Source of the DNA: Microbacterium galbinum
GTDB taxonomy: Bacteria; Actinomycetota; Actinomycetes; Actinomycetales; Microbacteriaceae
NCBI RefSeq assembly: GCF_023091225.1
Contig: NZ_JAHWXM010000001.1
Location: 2,170,001 to 2,234,000 of the forward strand
Reading direction: 5' to 3'
DNA length: 64,000 nucleotides
The notes beneath the pieces are model-generated. The model saw only the letters and a list, made by a program, of their open reading frames with translations. It was not told the DNA's origin and made no database searches. The position numbers and the translations under genes are program-made. Position 1 is the first letter of the stretch; each line of letters starts with the position of its first letter. Shown piece by piece: positions 33,511-41,230 of this stretch.

Positions 33511-34695
33511 ATGGCCGTCAGCTACTCCCCTCGCCGCTCCCATCCTGCGCAAGCGCAGGCGACGAACCCCACCGCCATCGACTTCCTCTACCTGTCTGAG
33601 CCCGACATGGTCGCCGCAGGGGTCACCGACATGCCGGCGTGCGTCGACACGATGGAGGAGACGCTCCAACTGCTCCACTCCGGCGACTACCGCATGGCCG
33701 GGGTGAACAGCGACTCGCACGGAGCGATGATGACCTTTCCGGAGAACTCCCCGTTCCCCGGAATGCCCGAACCCACAGCGGATCGACGCTTCATGGCGAT
33801 GCCCGCCTACCTCGGCGGAAGCTTCGGCACGACGGGCGTCAAGTGGTACGGATCGAACATCGCGAACCGCGACCACGGCCTCCCGCGCTCGATCCTCATG
33901 TTCCTCCTCAGCGACACCGTTACCGCAGCTCCGCTCGCCCTCATGTCCGCGAACCTGCTCTCGGCTTACCGAACGGGGGCGGTCCCCGGCGTCGGAGCCC
34001 GTCACCTCGCGCGTCATGACGCGCGGACCGTCGGGATCGCCGGGCCCGGAGTGATGGCGCGGACGTCGCTCGCGGCTTTCGTGGCCGCCCGTCCCGGCAT
34101 CACCACGGTGAAGGTGAAAGGTCGCGGTCGACGAAGCCTCGATGACTTCACGCAGTTCGTCCGAAGCGAATTCCCCAGCATCACCGACATCATCGAGGTC
34201 GACACCTTCGAGGAAGTCGTACGCGACAGTGACATCGTCACCTACTGCACGTCAGCCGCGACGGGGGATCCCGCAGGTTATCCTCTCGTCCGCCGCGAGT
34301 GGGTGAAGCCGGGAGCCTTTCTCAGCATGCCGGCCGCCTGCAACATCGATGAGGCGATGGAGGAGTCCGACGTTCGCAAGGTCGCCGACCACATCGGCCT
34401 CTACGAGGCGTGGGCCGACGAGGTTCCCTCTCCCGCGCACCACCACATCCCTGTCATCGGTTGCAAGTTCATGGACCTGATCGCCCAAGGGCGGATGGCA
34501 CGGGATTCCCTCGAGAGCCTCGGAGCGATCGCCGCGGGCGATGCGCCCGGGCGGAACGACGACGAGATCATCATCCTCTCGGTGGGCGGCCTGCCTGTGG
34601 AAGACGTCGCCTGGGGAACGGTCGTCTACCGCGAGGCGGTTCGTCGGCAGGTCGGCGTGCCTCTGCACCTCTGGGATTCCCCGGTCCTCGCCTGA
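33511..34695 (+). CDS. Ornithine cyclodeaminase/mu-crystallin family protein (394 aa)
   Basis: Rossmann-fold OCD-family protein: TVGIAGPGVMARTSLAAF is the dinucleotide-binding loop, preceded by the substrate-side region GTTGVKWYGSN and PLALMSANLLSAYRTGA. At 394 residues it is longer than typical OCDs (~330), with an extra N-terminal ~50. I recall actinobacterial annotations naming similar proteins tyramine oxidase subunit B, which would fit the flavin oxidase 33 bases downstream, but I cannot verify this. It could supply or reduce an imine or amino-acid-like intermediate. GAAGGATC precedes the ATG. Confidence 0.8.
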   Translation: MAVSYSPRRSHPAQAQATNPTAIDFLYLSEPDMVAAGVTDMPACVDTMEETLQLLHSGDYRMAGVNSDSHGAMMTFPENSPFPGMPEPTADRRFMAMPAYLGGSFGTTGVKWYGSNIANRDHGLPRSILMFLLSDTVTAAPLALMSANLLSAYRTGAVPGVGARHLARHDARTVGIAGPGVMARTSLAAFVAARPGITTVKVKGRGRRSLDDFTQFVRSEFPSITDIIEVDTFEEVVRDSDIVTYCTSAATGDPAGYPLVRREWVKPGAFLSMPAACNIDEAMEESDVRKVADHIGLYEAWADEVPSPAHHHIPVIGCKFMDLIAQGRMARDSLESLGAIAAGDAPGRNDDEIIILSVGGLPVEDVAWGTVVYREAVRRQVGVPLHLWDSPVLA

Positions 34696-34728
34696 GCACC
34701 TTTCCAATCGCCCCTCACGAAAGCAGTC

Positions 34729-35943
34729 ATGGCAATGCGCAGCACGGATATCGTCGTCGTCGGCCTGGGAACGATGGGATCGATGACTCTCTGGCAACTT
34801 GCGACGACGAGCGATCAGAGCGTCCTCGGAATCGAGCAGTACGGCCCTGTGCATGCCAACGGCGCGTACGCCGGAGAGTCGCGCCTGTTCCGTGTCGCCG
34901 CGAAAGAGGGAGAGCTCTACGTCCCGCTACTGCAGCGCTCGCGCGAACTCTGGGTGGAACTGGAGCGGCAATCCCAACGCGAGATCCTGATTCCGTGCGG
35001 CGTGCTGAGCCTTGGCCCCCGTAGCCACCCCGACATCGTCGCGACGCGACGCGCGATCGACGATTTCGCTCTTCCTCATGACGTTCTCGATCCTGTGAAC
35101 GTGCGAACTCGATACCCCCAGTTCCATGTCGAGGACGACGACATCGGGATCTTTGACCCCCTGGCTGGCGGGCTTCGGCCGGAGGTCGCCGTCCACGCCG
35201 CCACGCAGCAAGCGGTGCGAGCGGGCGCAGAAGTCCTTTACAACACAGGGGTGCGCGGTATCGACGTTCGCGGTGACCATGTGATCGTCTCGACCGACGC
35301 GGGCGAGATCCGCGCGAGCAAGGTGGTGGTGACCACGGGCGCGTGGACGACGAGATTGCTTCCCGACCTGCGACCGCTGCTGACGGTGAGCACCTATCTG
35401 CTCACGTGGTTAATGCCGCGTCACATCGAACAGTTCATGCCGACGCGCTTCCCCGCTTTTCTCCGCGATCTCGGGGACCTTCACGCGTTCGGCGCTCCGT
35501 CTTTCGATGGGTACAGCATCAAGTTCTGCCCGAACCGGTTGCTCCCCGACGTCGCGTCCTTCGAGGAATGGCCGACCACCGTGGGCCGCGAGCATCTGCG
35601 CTGGATCGGAGAGCAGGCTGAGCGGCTGTTCCCCGATCTCATCCCCGATCCCGTGCGATGGTCGTTGCACTCCGATTCGGAGACGAAGGACAAGATGCCC
35701 CTCATCGATTCGTACGAGGACGGGCGCATCACCCTGGCCGTGGGCATGTCCGGGTACGGCTTCAAGTTCGCGCCTGTCTATGGCCAGCTCGTCGCGGATC
35801 TCGTGACGACGGGAGCAAGCGATTGGCAGCACGATCTCTTCCGCATCGAGGGTCACCTCGCCCGTAATCTCAGGGTTCCTTCACGGAGTCGAGCGAACGA
35901 TTCGATGGGGCCGACGAAGGCCGACGAGCACCACGCCCAGTAG
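34729..35943 (+). CDS. FAD-dependent sarcosine oxidase/N-methyltryptophan oxidase family protein (404 aa)
   Basis: Amine-oxidising flavoprotein of the MSOX/SolA family. The FAD loop is VVVGLGTMGSMTLW, with GESRLFRVAA and, near the C-terminus, GMSGYGFKFAPVYGQL. In bacterial MSOX a Cys shortly before this last motif holds FAD covalently; the equivalent stretch here, DSETKDKMPLID, has no Cys, so FAD is probably non-covalent. The product would be an aldehyde or imine, which the aldehyde dehydrogenase could consume. The C-terminus runs ~20 residues past the usual end and overlaps the convergent surface-protein gene by 63 bases. Confidence 0.88.
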   Translation: MAMRSTDIVVVGLGTMGSMTLWQLATTSDQSVLGIEQYGPVHANGAYAGESRLFRVAAKEGELYVPLLQRSRELWVELERQSQREILIPCGVLSLGPRSHPDIVATRRAIDDFALPHDVLDPVNVRTRYPQFHVEDDDIGIFDPLAGGLRPEVAVHAATQQAVRAGAEVLYNTGVRGIDVRGDHVIVSTDAGEIRASKVVVTTGAWTTRLLPDLRPLLTVSTYLLTWLMPRHIEQFMPTRFPAFLRDLGDLHAFGAPSFDGYSIKFCPNRLLPDVASFEEWPTTVGREHLRWIGEQAERLFPDLIPDPVRWSLHSDSETKDKMPLIDSYEDGRITLAVGMSGYGFKFAPVYGQLVADLVTTGASDWQHDLFRIEGHLARNLRVPSRSRANDSMGPTKADEHHAQ

Positions 35944-37272
35944 GAGGGCCGAGATCGCCGCGATGATGGCGGGCAGTCCGGTGGCGCCGCCGGACTCGGC
36001 GAGGGCGGGAGCCGCAGCAGCACCGCCGCCGCCAGTGCTGGGTTGCGGGGCCGGTGCGGCCACGACCGGCGTGGTGACGGCATCCTCGACGGCATCCGTC
36101 TCGGCCGAGCTCGCCCGTCCGGTGTTCACGACCTGGCCGGCGACGAGGTCGGCGTCCGTCACCCGGTGCGTCGCCGTGAGCACGCAGGTCGCCCCGACCT
36201 CCACCCGCTCGCACGAGGTGCTCTGCCCCGTGAGCGGGTCGTCGATCGTCACGGCGGTGAGAGCGGCCTCACCGGTGTTGGTCGCCGTGAGCGTGTAACT
36301 CAGCGTGTCGCCGACGGTCACCGTTCCCGAGCCGTCGGCGTCGTCGCTTCCGGTGAGGTCTTTCACGAACGTCAGCGCCGCGACGGGGCACGCCCCCGAG
36401 TCCTGGCGCGAGGTCGCGCCGTACAGCGGGAGATCGGTCGTGGCGACGGCGGACGTCGCCAGCGGCGCTTCGGATGCCGTGGTCGGGATGCCGTCGAGCA
36501 CGAGGATCTCGCCGGTCGATGCCGCGAGGTACACGCGTCCGCCCGAGAGCGCCGCACCGAACGACAGCGGCACCTGGCCGACGACCGTGCTGGTGCCGGC
36601 GGCGAAATCGAACAGCACGAGGAACCCGCGGTCGGCGCCGTCGTGGGCGAGACCGAGGATCAGGCCGGAGTCGAGGGTGAGGAAGTCGCCGCCCGAGGCG
36701 AGGTACGTCTCGCCGTCGGCCAGCATCGGGAAGCTCACCGGCGCATCGGTCAGCCGCGCGGTCTCCGGATCGAGGAACCAGATGCTCGTGTACTGGTACC
36801 CGGCCGCGAGGAGTCGGCCGTCGGCGGTCGCGGAGAGCGAGTTGAGCCAGTTGTCCTCGAAGGGGGCGCTGCCGTCGTCGAACAGGATCTCGCCGGCATC
36901 CGTCGAGACGCCCGTCGCGGCATCGATCGTGAAGAGGTGCTGCGGGTCGGTCCAGTCCACCCCGTAGAGCACGGTCTCATCGGCGTTCCAGGCGATGTCG
37001 CCGAACGAGCGGTCGAGCGCGACACTCGACTCGAGCGCGAGTGCACCGGTCGCGGCATCCGCCCCGTAGCGCTGCAGGGTGAGCGGATCTTCACCGCTGT
37101 TCACGTAGACATCTGCGGGCACGCAGGCCCCGGGCGTCACCGCGAGCGGAACCTCCGCCGCCTGGGCCGGCACCGCAGCCGCGCCCGCTGCCATCGCGAG
37201 CGCGAACACCCCGCCGAGAGCTGCGAGAACCCGCCTCCGTGCACCACGAATCGTGCGCGTCGAAACCGTCAT
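35881..37272 (-). CDS. Secreted surface protein with propeller-like and DUF11-type domains, LAESG anchor (463 aa)
   Basis: The signal peptide ends near VPAQAAEVP. Residues ~50-320 show repeated short blade-like strands (GDIAWNADETVLYGVDW, LLAAGYQYTSIWFLDPET), suggesting a beta-propeller. One DUF7507-like repeat follows (LTFVKDLTGSDDADGSG, YTLTATNTGEAALTAV), then a Pro/Gly linker and LAESGG, a membrane helix and RRPHR. LAESG is a degenerate form of the LAxTG motif seen in the island at 2-22 kb, with Ser in place of Thr; whether it is sorted or simply membrane-held is open. ATG 37272 has GAGGGG nine bases upstream. Confidence 0.85.
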   Translation of the reverse strand: MTVSTRTIRGARRRVLAALGGVFALAMAAGAAAVPAQAAEVPLAVTPGACVPADVYVNSGEDPLTLQRYGADAATGALALESSVALDRSFGDIAWNADETVLYGVDWTDPQHLFTIDAATGVSTDAGEILFDDGSAPFEDNWLNSLSATADGRLLAAGYQYTSIWFLDPETARLTDAPVSFPMLADGETYLASGGDFLTLDSGLILGLAHDGADRGFLVLFDFAAGTSTVVGQVPLSFGAALSGGRVYLAASTGEILVLDGIPTTASEAPLATSAVATTDLPLYGATSRQDSGACPVAALTFVKDLTGSDDADGSGTVTVGDTLSYTLTATNTGEAALTAVTIDDPLTGQSTSCERVEVGATCVLTATHRVTDADLVAGQVVNTGRASSAETDAVEDAVTTPVVAAPAPQPSTGGGGAAAAPALAESGGATGLPAIIAAISALLLGVVLVGLRRPHRIVRSTP

Positions 37273-37329
37273 TCCGTGAATCCCCTCATCGCATACGCGG
37301 TCATCCCCGCGCACACTCTATCGATGCGC

Positions 37330-37656
37330 TCACACCCCCGGCATCCGATTCCGCCGCGACGGGCGGCGACGACGCACGTCGAGAACCACCCCGCCGATGA
37401 CGGCGAGCAGCAAGGCGCCGCTCAGGCCGGCGATGGCGAGGTTCGCGGGTGTCAGCCCGGTGCTGTCGCTCACCTCCGTGTGCGGCGACGGCGTCTCGCC
37501 CGTCAGGGCTCGATCGCTCCCGACCTGCGAGAACCCGGATGCCGCGGCGGCGGGTTCGGCGGGCGCGACGAGGACCGGTCCTGTGGCGAGCGCAGCCGCC
37601 AGGGTAAGGATCGAAAGGGTGCGCGAAAGGCGCGCGCGAACGCGAGTGTTCCCCAC
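37330..37656 (-). CDS. Small secreted/membrane protein (108 aa)
   Basis: N-terminal signal sequence (TLSILTLAAALATG, then PAAAASGFS) and a C-terminal hydrophobic helix followed by RRRRPSRRNR, so it is probably anchored with a ~50-residue exposed segment. The GTG start has GGAG eight bases upstream. It reads in the same direction as the surface-protein gene and lies 57 bases upstream of it, so they may be co-transcribed. It lacks a sorting motif. Function unknown. Confidence 0.7.
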   Translation of the reverse strand: MGNTRVRARLSRTLSILTLAAALATGPVLVAPAEPAAAASGFSQVGSDRALTGETPSPHTEVSDSTGLTPANLAIAGLSGALLLAVIGGVVLDVRRRRPSRRNRMPGV

Positions 37657-37818
37657 CGGGGTTCTCCTTCATGGCTTCGGGTCAAGCCGAACGGATACCG
37701 GGCGTACATCCCCCATCACCTCGACTCCGCCCGAGGAGTGGAGAGGCAGCGATATTCTAGCCGACCTCGTGACGCGGCCGGGGAGGGGCATCCGCTTGCG
37801 ACGGCATCCGTGGCGGCT

Positions 37819-37824
37819 TACGCT
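37819..37824 (+). promoter_or_regulatory. Leaderless -10 element of the NTF2-like gene
   Basis: TACGCT, then six bases, then ATG 37831. No Shine-Dalgarno is present. Confidence 0.55.
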
Positions 37825-37830
37825 CGCGAC

Positions 37831-38181
37831 ATGTCGAGCAGCGCCGTCGGGGTCGTTCAGGAGTTCATGCGGGCATTCCGCGCGCAGGATCGCGCGGCGG
37901 CCGAGCGGATCATGGCCGACGACTTCGTGTTCACCAGCCCGCAGGACGACCACATCGACAAGGCGACCTGGCTGGAGCGCTGCTTCCCGACCGCGGGTCA
38001 TTTCAGCTCGCCGGCGCAGACCCTCCAGATCATCCCGATCGACGGTCTCGTGCTGCACCGCTACGAGTATGCCGTCGACGGCATACTGTGGCGCAACGTC
38101 GAGTCGCTCGAGGTGCGCGACGGCCGCGTGCACGCCGTCGAGGTGTACTTCGGCGGGTCGATCGGCCGCGTCGGCGGGTGA
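37831..38181 (+). CDS. NTF2-like/SnoaL-type nuclear transport factor 2 family protein (116 aa)
   Basis: Small alpha+beta barrel protein: N-terminal helices (VVQEFMRAFRAQDRAAAERIMADDFVF), the loop SPQDDHIDKATWLERCFP and C-terminal strands (LHRYEYAVDGILWRNVE, VHAVEVYFGG). Families of this fold bind small hydrophobic ligands or catalyse isomerisation/hydrolysis; no specific role can be given. ATG 37831 has a -10-like TACGCT exactly six bases upstream and no ribosome binding site, indicating a leaderless transcript. Confidence 0.8.
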   Translation: MSSSAVGVVQEFMRAFRAQDRAAAERIMADDFVFTSPQDDHIDKATWLERCFPTAGHFSSPAQTLQIIPIDGLVLHRYEYAVDGILWRNVESLEVRDGRVHAVEVYFGGSIGRVGG

Positions 38182-38234
38182 TCGCGGGTCGCATTCGCGG
38201 GGTGTGATGGAGGGGACGCCCCGAACGCCCGTCG

Positions 38235-38795
38235 TCACAGGCCGAGTGCGGCGAGCGTGCGGTCGACGTGCGCGGAGACCGTCGCGGCCGACGGTGCCGC
38301 ATCGAGCCCGAGCAGGCGCCGGCGGTGCGGTTCGCCGAGCAGCGCGGAGAAGAGGAGGTCGGCGGGGACGACGGCATCCACCGGCAGGTACTCGCCGAGG
38401 AATCGCTGCGCCCGACCCGGCCCCTCGTCGTAGAACTCCGCGGCGAGCGCCGCATCGACTCCCGCCGCCCCGATCAGCGCGCGATGAACGGCGATCGCAT
38501 CGTCGGCCAGGAGGTGGCTCACCACGGCGACGGATGCTTCGCGCACCCCGCCCACCGATCGCCATGCCTCATCGGCATAGGCGTGCTGTCGGCGCACGGC
38601 GGCGCGCATCAGTCCGAGCCGGTCACCGTACTCGCTGTAGAGAGTGCGCTTGGCGACGTGCGCGTCGGCGGCGATGCGGTCGAAGGTCACGGCGTCGTAC
38701 CCCTCGGACGCGAGGAGCGAGACGACGAGTTCGACGATCCGCTCGTGACGTCCGTGCCTCTCGGCGGCCGAGGGGCGTCCGCGCTTTCCTGTCAT
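38235..38795 (-). CDS. TetR-type regulator divergent to a DUF952 gene (186 aa)
   Basis: N-terminal basic start (MTGKRGRPSAAERHGRH) and helix-turn-helix VTFDRIAADAHVAKRTLYSEYGDR; the rest is helical. The ATG follows TAGGCT by exactly six bases, so the transcript is probably leaderless. The 51-bp gap to the divergent gene carries nested palindromes (38812-38837), most likely its own operator. Confidence 0.88.
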   Translation of the reverse strand: MTGKRGRPSAAERHGRHERIVELVVSLLASEGYDAVTFDRIAADAHVAKRTLYSEYGDRLGLMRAAVRRQHAYADEAWRSVGGVREASVAVVSHLLADDAIAVHRALIGAAGVDAALAAEFYDEGPGRAQRFLGEYLPVDAVVPADLLFSALLGEPHRRRLLGLDAAPSAATVSAHVDRTLAALGL

Positions 38796-38811
38796 AGGAG
38801 TAGCCTAGCGT

Positions 38812-38837
38812 TTAATGCAACGGTTGCGTTTCATTAA
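38812..38837. promoter_or_regulatory. Nested palindromic operator between tetR and DUF952 genes
   Basis: Inner palindrome GCAAC-G-GTTGC (38817-38827) inside outer arms TTAATG/CATTAA (38812-38817, 38832-38837). It occupies the promoter region of both genes. Confidence 0.7.
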
Positions 38838-38846
38838 GGAGGAGCG

Positions 38847-39167
38847 TTGGGCAATCACATCCATCACATCGCCATCCAGGACGACTGGGAGATGAGTCGC
38901 GGATTCGGCGAGTACGTCGTCTCGACGCGCGGCACGCATCTCGACGACGTGGGATTCATCCACGCGACCACGGCCGATCGAGTGAGCGAGGTCGTCGTGC
39001 GACGGTTCGGCGATCTCCGCCTTCCGCTCCTCGACATCGAGATCGACATCGAGGCGCTCGAGGCACAGGGCGTGCGGGTCGAATGGGTCGACGGTGCGCC
39101 TCGCATCCTGGGCGAGTTGCCGATGTCGACCGAGGTGATCGCCGCCGAGAGTCCGATCGTGCGGTGA
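38847..39167 (+). CDS. DUF952 family protein (106 aa)
   Basis: Conserved small protein with DUF952 landmarks: IHHIAIQDDWE near the start, GFIHATTADRVSEV (the family FIH motif), LLDIEIDIEAL and PRILGELP. The biochemical role of the family is not established. The TTG start is supported by an excellent GGAGGAG at the right distance. It is probably repressed by the divergent TetR protein. Confidence 0.85.
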   Translation: MGNHIHHIAIQDDWEMSRGFGEYVVSTRGTHLDDVGFIHATTADRVSEVVVRRFGDLRLPLLDIEIDIEALEAQGVRVEWVDGAPRILGELPMSTEVIAAESPIVR

Positions 39168-39187
39168 GGGATGCCCCTCGCGGGCGA

Positions 39188-39559
39188 CTACTCGGCCGCC
39201 GCCTCCGCCTCCGCGATCTGAGCGCGGACGGCGTCCATGTCGAGGGCGCGCACCTGGCCGATGAGGTTCTCGAGCGCCGGAGCGGGTAGGGCGCCGGCCT
39301 GCGAGAAGACCAGGATGTTGTCGCGGAAAGCCATCAGCGTCGGGATCGAGACGATGCCCGCAGCGCGCGAGAGGTCCTGGTTCGCCTCGGTGTCGACCTT
39401 CGCGAAGGTGATGTCGGGGTGCTGCTCCGACGCCCCCTCGAAGATCGGGCCGAACATCCGGCAGGGGCCGCACCATTCCGCCCAGAAGTCGACGAGCACG
39501 ATGCCGTCCTTCTCGACCGTCTGTGCGAAGTCCGCACTGCTGAGCGCTGTCGTTGCCAT
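39188..39559 (-). CDS. trxA: Thioredoxin (123 aa)
   Basis: Cytoplasmic disulfide reductase: active site W29-C30-G31-P32-C33 in VLVDFWAEWCGPCR, followed by the conserved cis-Pro loop (GIVSIPTLMAF). Slightly longer than typical (~108 aa) because of an Ala/Glu-rich C-terminal helix. AAGGA precedes the ATG. It lies 35 bases before the end of the nhaA gene in the same orientation; nothing else shows a functional link. The gene symbol names the family, since a genome may hold several thioredoxins. Confidence 0.92.
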   Translation of the reverse strand: MATTALSSADFAQTVEKDGIVLVDFWAEWCGPCRMFGPIFEGASEQHPDITFAKVDTEANQDLSRAAGIVSIPTLMAFRDNILVFSQAGALPAPALENLIGQVRALDMDAVRAQIAEAEAAAE

Positions 39560-39594
39560 GGGGTGTCCTTTTCGTCGAGTGGCTTCCGACCAGC

Positions 39595-40902
39595 CTACGG
39601 ATGCCGGGGCGGCTGCGGGCCGCCGGCATCCCGCTGTCGTCCCGCGGGGTCCAGCGCCGCGCGCGCTCGGGAGTTGCGCACGGCCAGCACCGCACCACCG
39701 ATGACTGCGGCCAAGAACGACCCGATGAGCACGCCGATCTTGACGTGCTCATCGGCGACCGACGACGAGCCGTAGGCGAGCTCGCCGACGAGCAGCGAAA
39801 CCGTGAACCCGATGCCCGCCAGGAACGACATGCCCACAAGATCGGGCCACCGCAGCGACGCGTCGAGACGGAGCGCGGGGATGCGACTCAGCAGGAACGT
39901 CGTGACGAGGATGCCGATCGGCTTGCCCACGACGAGGCCCACCACGATGCCGATCGTGATCGGGTCGCGCAGCGCCGAGAGGAGTCCGTCGATCCCGCCG
40001 ATGCTCACACCCGCCGCGAAGAAGGCGAAGACCGGCACGGCGAAGAGCGTCGCGACGACTCCCCAGCGGTCGGCGAAATGCGCCGCGAAGCCGTCGTACC
40101 GCGTGCCGTCGTCATCCTCACCGACGGCGACGCGCGCCCGCTCGGTCGGCAGCACGGGAACGACGAATCCGAGCAGCACCCCGGCGACGGTGGCGTGCAC
40201 ACCGGCCGCATGCACGCAGACCCAGACCGCGATCGCCAGCGGCAGCAGGATCCACCACGCGCGCACGCCCCGCTGCACCGCGAAGGCGAAACCGGCGAGC
40301 GGGAGGAGCGCGAGCACGAGCAGCGGCAGACTGATCGACTCGGTGTAGAAGGTCGCGATGATCGTGATCGCGATCAGGTCGTCGACGATGGCAAGAGTGA
40401 GGAGGAAGACGCGCAGTGCCGGCGGCAGGAATCGGCCGACCACGGCGATGACCGCGACCGCGAAGGCGATGTCGGTCGCCGTGGGAATGGCCCAGCCGCG
40501 CAGCACCTCCGCACCGCTCGACGCGTTGACGATCAGGAAGAACAGGGCCGGAACGACGACACCGCCGATCGCCGCCACGATCGGGAGCGCCGCTCGCCGG
40601 GGATCGCGCAACCGACCCGCGACGAACTCCTCCTTCAGCTCGAGTCCGACGACGAAGAAGAAGATGGCCAGGAGTCCATCGGCCGCCCAGGCACCGACGC
40701 TCAGTTCGAGATGCAGCGCGGGGATGCCGAAGGTGAAGTCGCGAACGGCCTCGTACCAGGGTGCGGCCGGAGAGTTGGCGAGGACGACCGCGGCGATGGT
40801 GGCGGCGAGGAGCAGCGCGCCACCGAAGACGTCGCTGCGGGCGGTGGAACGGATGCCTCGCCACAGCTCGTGGGGGGCAAGACGAAGACGGGAAGAAGAC
40901 AC
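39595..40902 (-). CDS. nhaA: Na+/H+ antiporter NhaA (435 aa)
   Basis: Exchanges sodium for protons across the membrane. About twelve hydrophobic segments; GWAIPTATDIAFAVAVIAVVG and LTLAIVDDLIAI carry the paired aspartates used for ion binding, and the C-terminal half shows SLLVGELAYG. Length fits the family. The GTG start at 40902 has GAGG eight bases upstream; a longer upstream extension is not supported. The C-terminal codons lie in a GC-rich inverted repeat near 39600-39632. Confidence 0.93.
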   Translation of the reverse strand: MSSSRLRLAPHELWRGIRSTARSDVFGGALLLAATIAAVVLANSPAAPWYEAVRDFTFGIPALHLELSVGAWAADGLLAIFFFVVGLELKEEFVAGRLRDPRRAALPIVAAIGGVVVPALFFLIVNASSGAEVLRGWAIPTATDIAFAVAVIAVVGRFLPPALRVFLLTLAIVDDLIAITIIATFYTESISLPLLVLALLPLAGFAFAVQRGVRAWWILLPLAIAVWVCVHAAGVHATVAGVLLGFVVPVLPTERARVAVGEDDDGTRYDGFAAHFADRWGVVATLFAVPVFAFFAAGVSIGGIDGLLSALRDPITIGIVVGLVVGKPIGILVTTFLLSRIPALRLDASLRWPDLVGMSFLAGIGFTVSLLVGELAYGSSSVADEHVKIGVLIGSFLAAVIGGAVLAVRNSRARAALDPAGRQRDAGGPQPPRHP

Positions 40903-40964
40903 AGGGGTACCTCGAGAAGTGGGAGTGGTCGACGAAACGTTCGGCCGCCCCGGTGAGGCGCGAC

Positions 40965-41141
40965 CTAAGGTCGACGAGGCGGCGGGCAGCCGGCGATCTC
41001 GCCGTGCGAGATCGTTCCCCAGACGCTCGTCCATCCGTTGGTGCCGGGGTGCATCACGACGCGCATCCACTCCCCCATCGGGGTCGCCGACGCCAGGCGG
41101 CGCGGAGCGCGCGTCGAACCTGCGGCGACGAGGGAGGGCAT
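40965..41141 (-). CDS. Hypothetical 58-aa protein, leaderless
   Basis: MPSLVAAGSTRAPRRLASA, then MGEWMRVVMHPGTNGWTSVW: a short basic N-terminus and a Trp-rich beta-like segment. I do not recognise it. Support for it being a gene is the TACCCT hexamer exactly six bases before ATG 41141, the same arrangement as the marR gene at 57370. It is divergent from the HNH gene. Confidence 0.45.
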   Translation of the reverse strand: MPSLVAAGSTRAPRRLASATPMGEWMRVVMHPGTNGWTSVWGTISHGEIAGCPPPRRP

Positions 41142-41204
41142 GCAGCCAGGGTACTGGTCGGGGCTGAACGAGGCCCGATCTCCTGCCTCGGATGCTTGCT
41201 CGAT

Positions 41205-41220
41205 TCGAACATATGTACTA
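41205..41220. promoter_or_regulatory. LexA/SOS-box-like site upstream of the DUF222-HNH gene
   Basis: TCGAACATATGTACTA matches the actinobacterial box TCGAAC-N4-GTTCGA at 10 of 12 fixed positions (perfect left half). It overlaps the -10 hexamer TAAACT (41219-41224), which lies six bases before ATG 41231. Confidence 0.55.
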
Positions 41221-41230
41221 AACTCGGAGC

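Noticed and set aside
39600..39632. GC-rich inverted repeat at the nhaA 3' end as a terminator
   Set aside because: It lies within the last codons of nhaA and the stem is interrupted; it could work as a terminator for upstream-directed reads but I cannot separate that from coding sequence.
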